Source: Ruminococcus flavefaciens ATCC 19208 | GTDB taxonomy: Bacteria > Bacillota > Clostridia > Oscillospirales > Ruminococcaceae | DNA length: 64,000 nt | Assembly: GCF_000518765.1 (NCBI RefSeq) | Contig: NZ_JAEF01000006.1 | Coordinates: 124,001 to 188,000, forward strand | Direction of reading: 5' to 3' | Shown: piece by piece, positions 8,132 to 15,800 of the stretch | How the letters are laid out: each line of letters begins with the position of its first letter | How positions within the stretch are numbered: position 1 is the first letter of the stretch | Program-made: the position numbers and the translations under genes | The notes under the pieces: generated by a model | What the model saw: the letters and a program-made list of their open reading frames with translations, nothing else | The model's database searches: none | What the model was told of the DNA's origin: nothing

Positions 8132-9825
8132 TGAATAAAAGTAAATCACCCGTTATAATTGCTGTTATCGGTGCATTGGTAACAATGATACTCATAATCG
8201 TAGTTATATACAACAATTCATCAAAGAAGGAAGAGAAAAAGACTCCTGTTCCGCAGAAGAATATTTCCCAGAGTCTTGAGTCATGCCTTAAAAATATAAA
8301 GGTAACGAGTGCGGAACTGATAAAGGGTAATGTTGATTACTCTGATAAGGGGGCAGCAAATCTGCCGAATATCAATACAAAGTATCCGCTTACTGTTGAA
8401 GGAAACGGAGATGTTGACATAGAGATATTCTCAACATCTGAAAAGGCAGGCAAGAATAACAACGGCTGGCTCAATGAGGTTGCTGAGGAATTCAACAGAC
8501 AAGGCAACCGTCTTTCAAACGGAAAGACAATTTCAGTAAGTGTAAGAAGCATTGCTTCAGGAGCTTCCTGCGATTATATTACAAATAATGTTTATATTCC
8601 ACAGGCTTATACTCCTTCAAACGAGCTTTTCGGTGAGCTTGCTTCCGAAAACGGTGCAAAGCTCAAGCTCGAAGCAGAGTCACTTGTATCAAATGTTGCA
8701 GGAATTGCAGTATCACGTACAGCTGCATCGACTCTTAAATCAAAGTACGGTGATGTATCATTTGAGACTGTAGTAGATGCTGTCGCAGCAGGCGAGCTGC
8801 AAATGGGATATACTTATCCTTATACATCGGCAACAGGTCTTAACTTCCTTGTTAATGCGCTCCAGCACTTTGACAGCAGTGATATGCTCAGCAGTGCTGC
8901 AATAGAGAAATTCCAGCAGCTCCAGAAGGGCATTCCTTTTGTATGCTATACTACAGATCAGATGGTAAACGCTATGCAGAGCGGAACTCTTCAGGCAGGC
9001 GTTGTTGAGTATCAGGCTTATACTAACAGTGCTGTATTAAAGGGCGGATATGATTTTGTACCTTTTGGCTACAAGCACAGCAATCCGCTTTACAGTGTAG
9101 GTGATCTTTCAGCAGACCAGCATGAAGCACTTTCTGCTTTCCTTAATTATGCACTCAGCGACGCTCCGCAGGCTCATGCAAGGGAATACGGATTTGATCC
9201 GGATAATTCATACAGCTACAATACTTCAAAGCTCAGCGGTGCTGACATAATCAGCGCTCAGCGTCTGTGGAAGCAGGAAAAGGATTCGGGCACACCTACA
9301 GTTGCTCTCTTTATTGCCGATGTTTCGGGAAGTATGGGCGGTGATCCTCTTGCAAGGCTTAAAGAGTCTCTTCTTGAGGCTTCAAAGAACATCAAGCCTG
9401 ATAACTATGTCGGACTTCTTTCATACAGCGATAATGTATCCATTGAGCTTCCTATAGCTCAGTTCACACTTGAACAGCAGTCCTATTTTGCAGGAGCTGT
9501 AGAGAGAATGAGAACAGGAGGAAATACAGCTACATACGATGCTCTGATGGTAGGCGTTGATCTTATCAATCAGTACAAGCAGAATGTTCCTGATGCAAAA
9601 GCTATGATATTCCTTCTCAGCGACGGACAGTGCAATGAGGGATATGATTACAGAACAGCGGCAGATATCGTTGATTACTACGGTATACCGATCTACACTA
9701 TCGGCTATAACGAGGATATCGACTCTCTGAAGGATCTTTCTTCAATAAACGAAGCAGTATACATTGACGCTGACAACGACGACGTTGTTTATGAGCTTGC
9801 TGCTCTCTTCAATGCACAGATGTAA
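8131..9825 (+). CDS. Membrane-anchored solute-binding-like protein with C-terminal VWA domain
   Basis: The 564 residues start with one TM helix (about 8-28) followed by a charged spacer. Residues about 70-370 look like a type-2 periplasmic-binding-protein fold (VDIEIFSTSEKAG, FNRQGNRLSNGKTISV, YTYPYTSATGLNFLVNAL). Residues about 388-564 form a von Willebrand A domain with an intact MIDAS: D397-x-S399-x-S401 in IADVSGSMGG, the TGGNTATYDAL threonine, and LLSDGQ. VWA domains bind partners through a metal ion. The combination suggests an extracytoplasmic ligand sensor or assembly factor anchored in the membrane. It is coupled by a one-base overlap to the preceding membrane gene. No transport ATPase or permease lies beside it, so classic uptake is unlikely. 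Confidence 0.85.
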   Translation: MNKSKSPVIIAVIGALVTMILIIVVIYNNSSKKEEKKTPVPQKNISQSLESCLKNIKVTSAELIKGNVDYSDKGAANLPNINTKYPLTVEGNGDVDIEIFSTSEKAGKNNNGWLNEVAEEFNRQGNRLSNGKTISVSVRSIASGASCDYITNNVYIPQAYTPSNELFGELASENGAKLKLEAESLVSNVAGIAVSRTAASTLKSKYGDVSFETVVDAVAAGELQMGYTYPYTSATGLNFLVNALQHFDSSDMLSSAAIEKFQQLQKGIPFVCYTTDQMVNAMQSGTLQAGVVEYQAYTNSAVLKGGYDFVPFGYKHSNPLYSVGDLSADQHEALSAFLNYALSDAPQAHAREYGFDPDNSYSYNTSKLSGADIISAQRLWKQEKDSGTPTVALFIADVSGSMGGDPLARLKESLLEASKNIKPDNYVGLLSYSDNVSIELPIAQFTLEQQSYFAGAVERMRTGGNTATYDALMVGVDLINQYKQNVPDAKAMIFLLSDGQCNEGYDYRTAADIVDYYGIPIYTIGYNEDIDSLKDLSSINEAVYIDADNDDVVYELAALFNAQM

Positions 9826-9832
9826 ATACAGA

Positions 9833-9858
9833 CAGCCTGACGAAAGTCAGGCTGTTTT
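9833..9858 (+). terminator. Terminator of VWA operon
   Basis: A perfect 9 bp stem, CAGCCTGAC/GTCAGGCTG, closed by a GAAA tetraloop and followed by TTTT. Confidence 0.9.
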
Positions 9859-9872
9859 CGTATCAGTATGAA

Positions 9873-9900
9873 AAAGCCGACAGCGTGAACTGTCGGCTTT
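9873..9900 (-). terminator. Terminator of the GNAT gene on the minus strand
   Basis: AAAGCCGACAG (9873-9883) pairs with CTGTCGGCTTT (9890-9900). Further A at 9871-9872 give a T tract in the minus direction. Confidence 0.75.
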
Positions 9901-9911
9901 GATGTTATTGC

Positions 9912-10568
9912 TTACCACGTTATAGTTGAATGGCTGTGGATATAGAATTCTTCCTGACTTGGCTGCCAGCCCTTTTCCTTGGGCGGGAACAGTTTGTCAA
10001 ATTCCTCTACTGCCTTCTCGTCATCGCATGGCTTGTCTACCTCACTTGGGTGATATAACCATTTGCGTCCGTCGAGAGCATCTTCCTTCAATACCTTTAC
10101 CAGCAGTGCAGCAGGGAATATATCACCTTCAAAGCATACATTATACTTCTTGCAGCTCTTGTAGCCTCTTGCAACGTAGTTGTCGGGGTTACCGAAGTTT
10201 ATGACCGTGTCATAGCCCATTTCTTCTGCAATTTTGAATGTATGTTCAAGAAGTGCCTTTCCGAAGCCCATACGCTGATACTCGGGGAGCACGCACAGCG
10301 GTCCCATAGTGACTACAGGCTTCACATTGCCCTGTTCATCTGTGAGAGTAGCCTTGCAATACATAACGTTTGCAATGACCTTACCGTCAAGCTCGATAAC
10401 ATAGTCAAGCTCCGGGATAAAGTCTGCATGATCTCTCATAATATGTATGAAGTAATGCTCATGGCAGCCCGGCTTGGTCATGTTCCAGAACGCTTCACGT
10501 GCGAGATTTTCGGTTTCGCGGTAGTCGTCTTTTGTTTCCTTACGAATGATGTAGTCATATTTATTCAT
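9912..10568 (-). CDS. GNAT-family N-acetyltransferase
   Basis: A 218-residue single-domain acetyltransferase of the YhbS-like group (COG3153-like). The core strand/loop GPLCVLPEYQRMGFGKALLE contains the acetyl-CoA pyrophosphate-binding R/Q-x-x-G-x-G/A signature. It is followed by GYDTVINFGNPDNYVARGY, typical of this group. The substrate cannot be read from sequence; small-molecule or protein amines are possible. The start is placed at 10566-10568 because an AGGAGG site lies eight bases before it; an in-frame ATG 33 bases upstream has no such site. It is alone in its transcript, with a terminator at 9873-9900. Confidence 0.88.
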   Translation of the reverse strand: MNKYDYIIRKETKDDYRETENLAREAFWNMTKPGCHEHYFIHIMRDHADFIPELDYVIELDGKVIANVMYCKATLTDEQGNVKPVVTMGPLCVLPEYQRMGFGKALLEHTFKIAEEMGYDTVINFGNPDNYVARGYKSCKKYNVCFEGDIFPAALLVKVLKEDALDGRKWLYHPSEVDKPCDDEKAVEEFDKLFPPKEKGWQPSQEEFYIHSHSTITW

Positions 10569-10763
10569 TATTTTTTCCTCCTGAATCAGCTGACAAGACA
10601 CGGGAGGTTTGTGTGAGACAGTATTCGCAAACCACCCGTTTACGCTGCTATCTCAGGTCTGTTATTATTTTTCAAACAACTTCTCCTTAAAAATAAATTA
10701 CGAAATACTATATATGTATTTCTGATTGTATTATACACCTTTCAGAAAGCGGTGTCAATACTT

Positions 10764-11249
10764 TCATCTGAATTTAGTGCAGTAATACCTGCCTTTGTAT
10801 TCGTACACCGTACATTTTTTACTGACAAGTTCGTAGTAATTGTTGAACATATATTTTTCCGTCTTTATAATACGTCCGTCGGGCAGCTTGACTTTGTAGG
10901 AGTAATATCTCGAACGTGTCCCCAGCTTTGATACATAATCAAAATCTATCAGTTCAGCTTCCTTATGTAGCTTGCCGTTTTTTATTATGATATTACGGCG
11001 TATCTTATAGATCATCCATGTAATAAGACAATACAGACCTACAATAGTGAATGCCCAGATGTAGGGTGAGCCATGTCTGATAGAGAATAATCCAAGCAGA
11101 GAGTTTAACGGCAGATCACGCTTTTTACAGAGGTATATACAATAAATGATAGCTAAAGCATCAAATCCCAGCATGACGAAAAATCCGTAAATACGTCCGT
11201 CATTGTATGAGGTGAACGGAGACTTTCGTTTTTCTTCACGTTTTTTCAT
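10764..11249 (-). CDS. Uncharacterised two-TM membrane protein
   Basis: A 161-residue protein with a basic N-terminus, TM helices at about 20-41 and 64-84, and a soluble tail rich in Tyr (AELIDFDYVSKLGTRSRYYS, KVKLPDGRIIKTEKYMF). The tail resembles the small beta domain seen in DUF3592-type membrane proteins, but I cannot assign it. Its start lies one base past the stop of the HAD gene, so it is the last gene of a three-gene minus-strand operon (dehydrogenase, HAD, this). No catalytic motif is visible. Confidence 0.75.
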   Translation of the reverse strand: MKKREEKRKSPFTSYNDGRIYGFFVMLGFDALAIIYCIYLCKKRDLPLNSLLGLFSIRHGSPYIWAFTIVGLYCLITWMIYKIRRNIIIKNGKLHKEAELIDFDYVSKLGTRSRYYSYKVKLPDGRIIKTEKYMFNNYYELVSKKCTVYEYKGRYYCTKFR

Positions 11250-11250
11250 A

Positions 11251-11883
11251 TCATTGCAGTGTTTCCATCAGTTCGGGAAGATCGCTGAATTGTGCAAGTT
11301 CGGGAACAGTTTGTTTTATTTTTCCGAAGCCGTAAGCTGCATGGATAAAGTCAAGACCTGCCTGCATAGTGGCGTCATAGTCTCCCTGTATATCGCCAAC
11401 ATACCATGCTTTTTCAAGTTTGTTCCTCTTTACGACGAGAGCGATATTGTCACCCTTGCCTTTGAGGTTGTTGCCGTAGCATTCTATATCATCGAAGTAC
11501 TTCCCGAAGCCGTAGTGCTCGAGAAAAGCTTCTATATAACCTTTCTGGCAGTTGCTGACTATATAGAGATGATATTTTGTTTTCAAGCGTTTGAGAGTTT
11601 TTTCAAGGTCGGGATAAAGTACGCCGCCGTGTTGAAGCAGATAGGTGTTTTCTTTTTCACAGCAGATGTCAAGGAGCTCCATGCGTTTGTCTTTCGGTAG
11701 AGTACCGAATAGCTTATCTGCGATCTTATCCATTGTAAGTCCCATTACGCCCATAACATCTTTCTGAGATATATCGGGGAGATCGTATTCGGACTTGCGG
11801 ACTGCCTCAGTCCACGATGCGGCTACATTTGCTGAGGAGTCCCAGAGAGTGCCGTCCATATCAAAAATAATGCCTTTTTTCAT
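11251..11883 (-). CDS. HAD-superfamily phosphatase (phosphoglycolate-phosphatase-like)
   Basis: The 210 residues have all four HAD motifs: motif I FDMDGTLWD (nucleophile D8, acid D10), motif II YIVSN, motif III lysine around ECYGNNLKGKGDN, and motif IV WYVGDIQGDYDA. The helical cap between residues about 15-85 is of the Gph/PGMB type. The likely reaction is hydrolysis of a small phosphorylated metabolite. The ATG overlaps the stop of the upstream dehydrogenase gene (ATGA), suggesting the two act in sequence on glycerol-phosphate-like substrates, but this is inference. Confidence 0.9.
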   Translation of the reverse strand: MKKGIIFDMDGTLWDSSANVAASWTEAVRKSEYDLPDISQKDVMGVMGLTMDKIADKLFGTLPKDKRMELLDICCEKENTYLLQHGGVLYPDLEKTLKRLKTKYHLYIVSNCQKGYIEAFLEHYGFGKYFDDIECYGNNLKGKGDNIALVVKRNKLEKAWYVGDIQGDYDATMQAGLDFIHAAYGFGKIKQTVPELAQFSDLPELMETLQ

Positions 11884-12944
11884 TTTCCTTCCACCATTCT
11901 GCTGTATATTTCATTGAGCTGTACTCTGTCATGCTTTACGTCATCGAGTATTGTTATCCTGCCTGTTCTGACTGTGCGAGCCTTTTCCCATATATCCGCA
12001 AACATATCCTCGGTGATGCCGTAGGACTTTGGGTTGATGTCAAGCTTATATGTCCTGAAAAAGTCAAGAAGTCCCTGCGGAGTCTGTCCCTGGAATATGC
12101 AGGCAGGTATGCTGCCGAGTGCAACTGCAAGTCCGTGGGATATTTTTATATCTGGATAGTATTCCTCGATAGCATGGGCGAAAAGGTGTTCGCTGCCACT
12201 GCACGGACGGGAAGAGCCTGCTATTTCCATTGCAAGGCCGCCCATAACAAGTGCTCGTGAAAGGATGCGAATAAATACGCGGCTTTTCATGTCTTTTTCG
12301 TCGCAGTGATAAACCGAATCATAGCTCATACGGCTTAGGGCGTAGGCAAAGTCGTCAACACGGGAATTGGTCTTTGACGCGGAAAGCTTCCAGTCGAAAA
12401 GTGCAGTATGCTTTGCGATAGTATCGCCTATGCCCGATAGTGTCTGACTTTCGGGAGCGTTCGTTATCATATTGGTATCGACGATTATTGCAGTAGGTAT
12501 CTTGCATTCAATAGTTTTTCGTGCTTTGCCTTCGGTCTCAAGGACTGAGAACGGAGAAGCAAGAGAGTCATTGCTGAGAGAAGTTGGCATACATATATAT
12601 ACCGCCTTGCTGATATGAGCGGCATACTTTGCGGTATCGAGTACTCTGCCGCCTCCGATACCGATTATCACTTTTATATCTTCGATACAGACTTTCTTTG
12701 CAATAGTAACAGCTTCATCAAAGCTTGCATTTTTTATTGCAAATATTTCTGCATTGCCGAAATCATTGCTTATATCCGTTATTTTTTCCTTGTATATGCC
12801 GATGAGAAATTCCTCGGATATTATGATAGTCTTTTGTCCGATTATATCGGGAATGTATCTCTTGACTATCTCATCGGAGTGAAAGAATGCGTCCTCTTCG
12901 ACTGCAAGACATATGGGAAGATTAAATCTTGTATGCTGGTTCAT
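11880..12944 (-). CDS. Iron/zinc-type glycerol-1-phosphate dehydrogenase-like protein
   Basis: A 354-residue member of the iron-containing alcohol dehydrogenase superfamily, closest in pattern to sn-glycerol-1-phosphate dehydrogenases (EgsA/AraM). The NAD(P)-binding part has VIIGIGGGRVLDTAKYAA and MPTSLSNDSLASPF. Metal ligands are expected from SGIGDTIAKH (Asp), GSEHLFAHAIEE (His) and ISHGLAVALG (His). Family reaction: dihydroxyacetone phosphate to sn-glycerol-1-phosphate. In Bacillus, AraM feeds heptaprenylglyceryl lipid synthesis, but no PcrB-like prenyltransferase gene is present here. AGGGGG precedes the start. It opens an operon with the HAD phosphatase and a 2-TM protein, divergent from the NAD-salvage operon. 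Confidence 0.87.
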   Translation of the reverse strand: MNQHTRFNLPICLAVEEDAFFHSDEIVKRYIPDIIGQKTIIISEEFLIGIYKEKITDISNDFGNAEIFAIKNASFDEAVTIAKKVCIEDIKVIIGIGGGRVLDTAKYAAHISKAVYICMPTSLSNDSLASPFSVLETEGKARKTIECKIPTAIIVDTNMITNAPESQTLSGIGDTIAKHTALFDWKLSASKTNSRVDDFAYALSRMSYDSVYHCDEKDMKSRVFIRILSRALVMGGLAMEIAGSSRPCSGSEHLFAHAIEEYYPDIKISHGLAVALGSIPACIFQGQTPQGLLDFFRTYKLDINPKSYGITEDMFADIWEKARTVRTGRITILDDVKHDRVQLNEIYSRMVEGK

Positions 12945-13026
12945 ATGATTACCCCCTAAAATAATGTTATAATTATTTTACCACATTCCGTAAAAATATG
13001 CAATATCGGCAGAGAAAAAGGCTTCA

Positions 13027-13037
13027 TGATAATATCA
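13027..13037. promoter_or_regulatory. Upstream candidate NrtR-type operator TGATAATATCA
   Basis: An 11 bp perfect palindrome TGATA-A-TATCA, matching the core of the operator at 13088-13098 (TGATATTATCA). It is centred 61 bp upstream of that one and lies between the divergent dehydrogenase and NAD-salvage operons. Confidence 0.5.
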
Positions 13038-13067
13038 CAAAAAATCCGAAATTTTTTTCAAAAACAC

Positions 13068-13096
13068 TTGACATCTTATTATTTTTATGATATTAT
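13068..13096 (+). promoter_or_regulatory. Sigma-A promoter of NAD-salvage operon
   Basis: TTGACA at 13068-13073, 17 bp spacer, TATTAT at 13091-13096. The -10 box lies inside the palindrome at 13085-13101. Confidence 0.85.
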
Positions 13097-13101
13097 CATA
13101 A
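13085..13101. promoter_or_regulatory. Palindromic operator over the -10 box
   Basis: TTATGATA-T-TATCATAA is a perfect 17 bp inverted repeat covering the -10 box of the nrtR-pncA-pncB promoter. A repressor bound there would block transcription. The adjacent NrtR-like gene is the obvious candidate regulator. Confidence 0.7.
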
Positions 13102-13128
13102 TAGAAATAACTAAGGAGGCGATCCGCA

Positions 13129-13944
13129 ATGGACAGCGAGAAGGAATTTCTGAAAAACTATAACATAAAGGACTACGAAAGACCGTCCGTAACGGCTGAT
13201 GTGGCGGCTTTTATGGTAAGCTCGGAGGATAAGACCAGTTATCGGAAAAATCCCGAAAATAAGCTCCTGCTTCTGCTGATAAAAAGGGGAGGGCATCCGT
13301 TCAAGGGAATGTGGGCTCTGCCCGGAGGCTTTTTGCAGAAGGGTGAGACTATCGAGGAATGTGCTCTCAGGGAGACAAAGGAAGAGACTAATGTCATGCC
13401 GACTGCACTTATGCCTGTGGGAGTTTTCAGCAAGCCTGACCGTGATCCGCGAGGCTGGATAATCTCAAATGCATATGTCTCTGTAATAAGTGAAGAGGCG
13501 GTAAAACAGGTAGGCAGCGATGACGCTTCCGATGCACAGTGGTTCAGCGTAAGCTTTGAGCGCGATGACAGCGGAAAATACGAGCTTACTCTGAAATATG
13601 AAGATACTGAACTGAAAGCAGTGCTTACAGAGGAGAAAACAAGCTTCGGACGCACTGAATTCCGTATAGTTGACAGCAGCAGTCTTGCATTTGACCATGC
13701 TGCAATAATCGCTGCAGCTCTTACAGCTCTCCGGAATGCGGCAAGAAATTACGATACTATATTTGATTTTCTGCCCGAAAAGTTCACTCTGACATCTTTT
13801 CAGAAGGTGCAGGAAACTATAATGAACATATCAATACTTCCTGCGAATTTTCGCCGTATGGTAAGCGGCTATGTTGAGGAGACAGACGAATATGTAAGAG
13901 GAGAGGGGCATCGTCCGGCAAAGCTCTATAAACGCAAGGCGTAA
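13129..13944 (+). CDS. nrtR: NrtR-like Nudix/winged-helix regulator of NAD metabolism
   Basis: The 271 residues contain an N-terminal Nudix domain (about 20-150) and a C-terminal winged-helix part (about 190-265; EKFTLTSFQKVQETIMNIS and RMVSGYVEETDEYV). This two-domain order is that of NrtR, which represses NAD genes and releases DNA on binding ADP-ribose. The Nudix box is fully intact (G67-x5-E73-x7-R81-E82-x2-E85-E86), whereas many pure repressors have a decayed box, so hydrolase activity on ADP-ribose-like compounds is possible. An AGGAGG site precedes the ATG. The following genes are nicotinamidase and nicotinate phosphoribosyltransferase, which strongly supports the role. A self-regulated operon is likely given the operator over its own promoter. 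Confidence 0.85.
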   Translation: MDSEKEFLKNYNIKDYERPSVTADVAAFMVSSEDKTSYRKNPENKLLLLLIKRGGHPFKGMWALPGGFLQKGETIEECALRETKEETNVMPTALMPVGVFSKPDRDPRGWIISNAYVSVISEEAVKQVGSDDASDAQWFSVSFERDDSGKYELTLKYEDTELKAVLTEEKTSFGRTEFRIVDSSSLAFDHAAIIAAALTALRNAARNYDTIFDFLPEKFTLTSFQKVQETIMNISILPANFRRMVSGYVEETDEYVRGEGHRPAKLYKRKA

Positions 13945-13969
13945 AACGGATCAGGCATAAAAATTATGC

Positions 13970-13999
13970 TTGACTCTTGCATAAGTACTGAGGTATAAT
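13970..13999 (+). promoter_or_regulatory. Possible internal promoter before pncA
   Basis: TTGACT at 13970-13975, 18 bp spacer, TATAAT at 13994-13999, between nrtR and the nicotinamidase gene. A weak GCATAA/TTATGC hairpin sits just upstream. Confidence 0.55.
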
Positions 14000-14037
14000 T
14001 GATTTATAATACTTTTATCATAGGAGGATATGAGGTT

Positions 14038-14562
14038 ATGAAAAAGTTTTTGATCGTTGTTGATATGCAGAAGGATTTCATAGATGGAGCTCTCGGTTCA
14101 AAAGAGGCTTGTGCCATAGTACCTGCTGCTGCCGAAAAGATAGCAGGCTTTGACGGCGAGATCTTTGCAACATATGATACTCATTTTGACGATTATATGG
14201 ATACGGCAGAGGGCAAAAAGCTACCTGTGCCTCACTGCATAAAAGGCACTGAGGGCTGGCAGCTGAACAAGGATATCTCTGCTGCTTTGAAAAGCAGAAA
14301 GTTTACTCCTGTAGAGAAATATACATTTGGTTCGGTCAAGCTTCCCGAGCTTATAAGAAAGGCAGCAGGCAGCGATGAATTCAGCATTGAGCTTATCGGT
14401 CTTTGCACGGATATATGTGTTGTAAGCAATGCGCTTTTATTAAAGGCAAGCTTCCCCGAAGCTCCAATTGCAGTAGTCGAAAAGTGCTGTGCAGGTGTAA
14501 CTCCCGAGAAGCACGCTGCTGCAATAGAAACAATGAGAAGCTGCCAGATAGATATTTTATAA
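14038..14562 (+). CDS. pncA: Nicotinamidase (isochorismatase-like cysteine hydrolase)
   Basis: A 174-residue cysteine hydrolase. The catalytic Asp is D9 in VVDMQKDF, the metal-binding region is TYDTHFDDY with downstream PVPHCIKGTEG, and the nucleophile is C127 in GLCTDICVVSNA, in the usual TDxCV context. The expected reaction is nicotinamide to nicotinate plus ammonia. The next gene, 18 bases on, converts nicotinate to its mononucleotide, so this is the first step of the Preiss-Handler salvage route. The start at 14038 is the first sensible Met; AGGAGG lies 10 bases upstream with GAGG nearer. Other isochorismatase-fold activities are possible but context argues for PncA. Confidence 0.92.
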   Translation: MKKFLIVVDMQKDFIDGALGSKEACAIVPAAAEKIAGFDGEIFATYDTHFDDYMDTAEGKKLPVPHCIKGTEGWQLNKDISAALKSRKFTPVEKYTFGSVKLPELIRKAAGSDEFSIELIGLCTDICVVSNALLLKASFPEAPIAVVEKCCAGVTPEKHAAAIETMRSCQIDIL

Positions 14563-14580
14563 TATGGAAAGGAGAAAGCT

Positions 14581-15780
14581 ATGAAACTCGAACCGATCGT
14601 TATTTCACTTCTTGATACAGATCTCTATAAATTCAATATGGATCAGGTCATCTTCCACAAGCATACAGATCTCTGCGGACAGTATTTCTTCAAGTGCCGC
14701 AACAAGGACGTTGTTTTTACTCCCGAAATGGTTCAGGAAATAAATGAACAGATAGATCACCTTTGCTCACTTACCTTCAAAAAAGAGGAGCTTGATTATC
14801 TGCGTTCCATACGCTTCATAAAGAATGACTACGTTGAATTCCTGAGACTGTGGAGACCTATCCGTGATTACGTTACAGTTGAACTTAAAGACGGCGAACT
14901 CAATATCGAAGTAAACGGTCCTCTTTTCTCGGCTATGCAGTTCGAGATATATCTGCTTGAAATCGTAAACGAAGTATACTTCCGTATGAAATATGATTAC
15001 GAGAAGCTGAGAAAGTCGGCTGAGGAACGTCTTGACGCTAAGATAAAGGCTATGAACGATGGTACTTATACATTCAAGTTCGCTGAATTCGGCTGCCGCA
15101 GAAGACTTTCCCGTGAGTGGGAGGACGTTGTTGTAAAAAGACTGGTTACTGAAACTAAAAACTGCGTAGGTACTTCAAATGTATACCTTGCAATGAAGTA
15201 TAACGTAACTCCTATCGGTACTTATGCACATGAATTCGTGCAGATGTATCAGGGAATAGATTCTATCCCGCTTGCTTATACCAACCACTACGCAATGAAG
15301 GACTGGTATGACGAGTACGACGGCGATAACGGTACTGCACTTACGGATACAGTCACAACAGACCTGTTCCTCCTTGATTTCAACCGCTCTATGGTCAATA
15401 ACTATACAGGAGTTCGTCATGACAGCGGCGACCCTTATGAGTGGGGAGAAAAGATGATCGCTCATTACAAAAAGTACGGAGTTGACCCGAAAACAAAGCT
15501 CCTGCTTTTCAGTGACAGCCTCGACTTTGACAGAGCACAGAAGCTGCATGATTACTTCTGTGACAAGACAAAGGTATCCTTTGGTATAGGCACGTTCTGT
15601 TCCAATGATACAGAGGAAAAAGCACTTAATATAGTTATTAAGCTCCAGTATGTAAACGGCAGACCCGTTGCAAAGCTGTCTGACGACATAGGGAAGGCTA
15701 TGTGCAGAGATGACGAGTATCTCGGCTATCTCAAGCGTTCGGTAGAATTCAGACTTAAAAGAGAAACAGAATATATTTAA
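14581..15780 (+). CDS. pncB: Nicotinate phosphoribosyltransferase
   Basis: A 399-residue protein of normal PncB length. Recognisable parts are LLDTDLYKFNMDQVIF at the N-terminus, EFGCRRRLSREWEDVV, TYAHEFVQMYQG, GVRHDSGDPYEWGEKMI (phosphoribose site) and FSDSLDFDRAQKL. It joins nicotinate and PRPP, with ATP hydrolysis, to nicotinate mononucleotide for NAD synthesis in the cytoplasm. GAAAGGAG lies before the ATG. It follows pncA closely and is presumably under the same NrtR-type control. Confidence 0.95.
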   Translation: MKLEPIVISLLDTDLYKFNMDQVIFHKHTDLCGQYFFKCRNKDVVFTPEMVQEINEQIDHLCSLTFKKEELDYLRSIRFIKNDYVEFLRLWRPIRDYVTVELKDGELNIEVNGPLFSAMQFEIYLLEIVNEVYFRMKYDYEKLRKSAEERLDAKIKAMNDGTYTFKFAEFGCRRRLSREWEDVVVKRLVTETKNCVGTSNVYLAMKYNVTPIGTYAHEFVQMYQGIDSIPLAYTNHYAMKDWYDEYDGDNGTALTDTVTTDLFLLDFNRSMVNNYTGVRHDSGDPYEWGEKMIAHYKKYGVDPKTKLLLFSDSLDFDRAQKLHDYFCDKTKVSFGIGTFCSNDTEEKALNIVIKLQYVNGRPVAKLSDDIGKAMCRDDEYLGYLKRSVEFRLKRETEYI

Positions 15781-15800
15781 TGCTCAGGAGGACGTAACAA

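Noticed and set aside
13946-13976. Strong terminator between nrtR and pncA
   Set aside because: The GCATAA/TTATGC stem is short, lacks a T tract and overlaps a possible promoter, so operon continuity is more likely.
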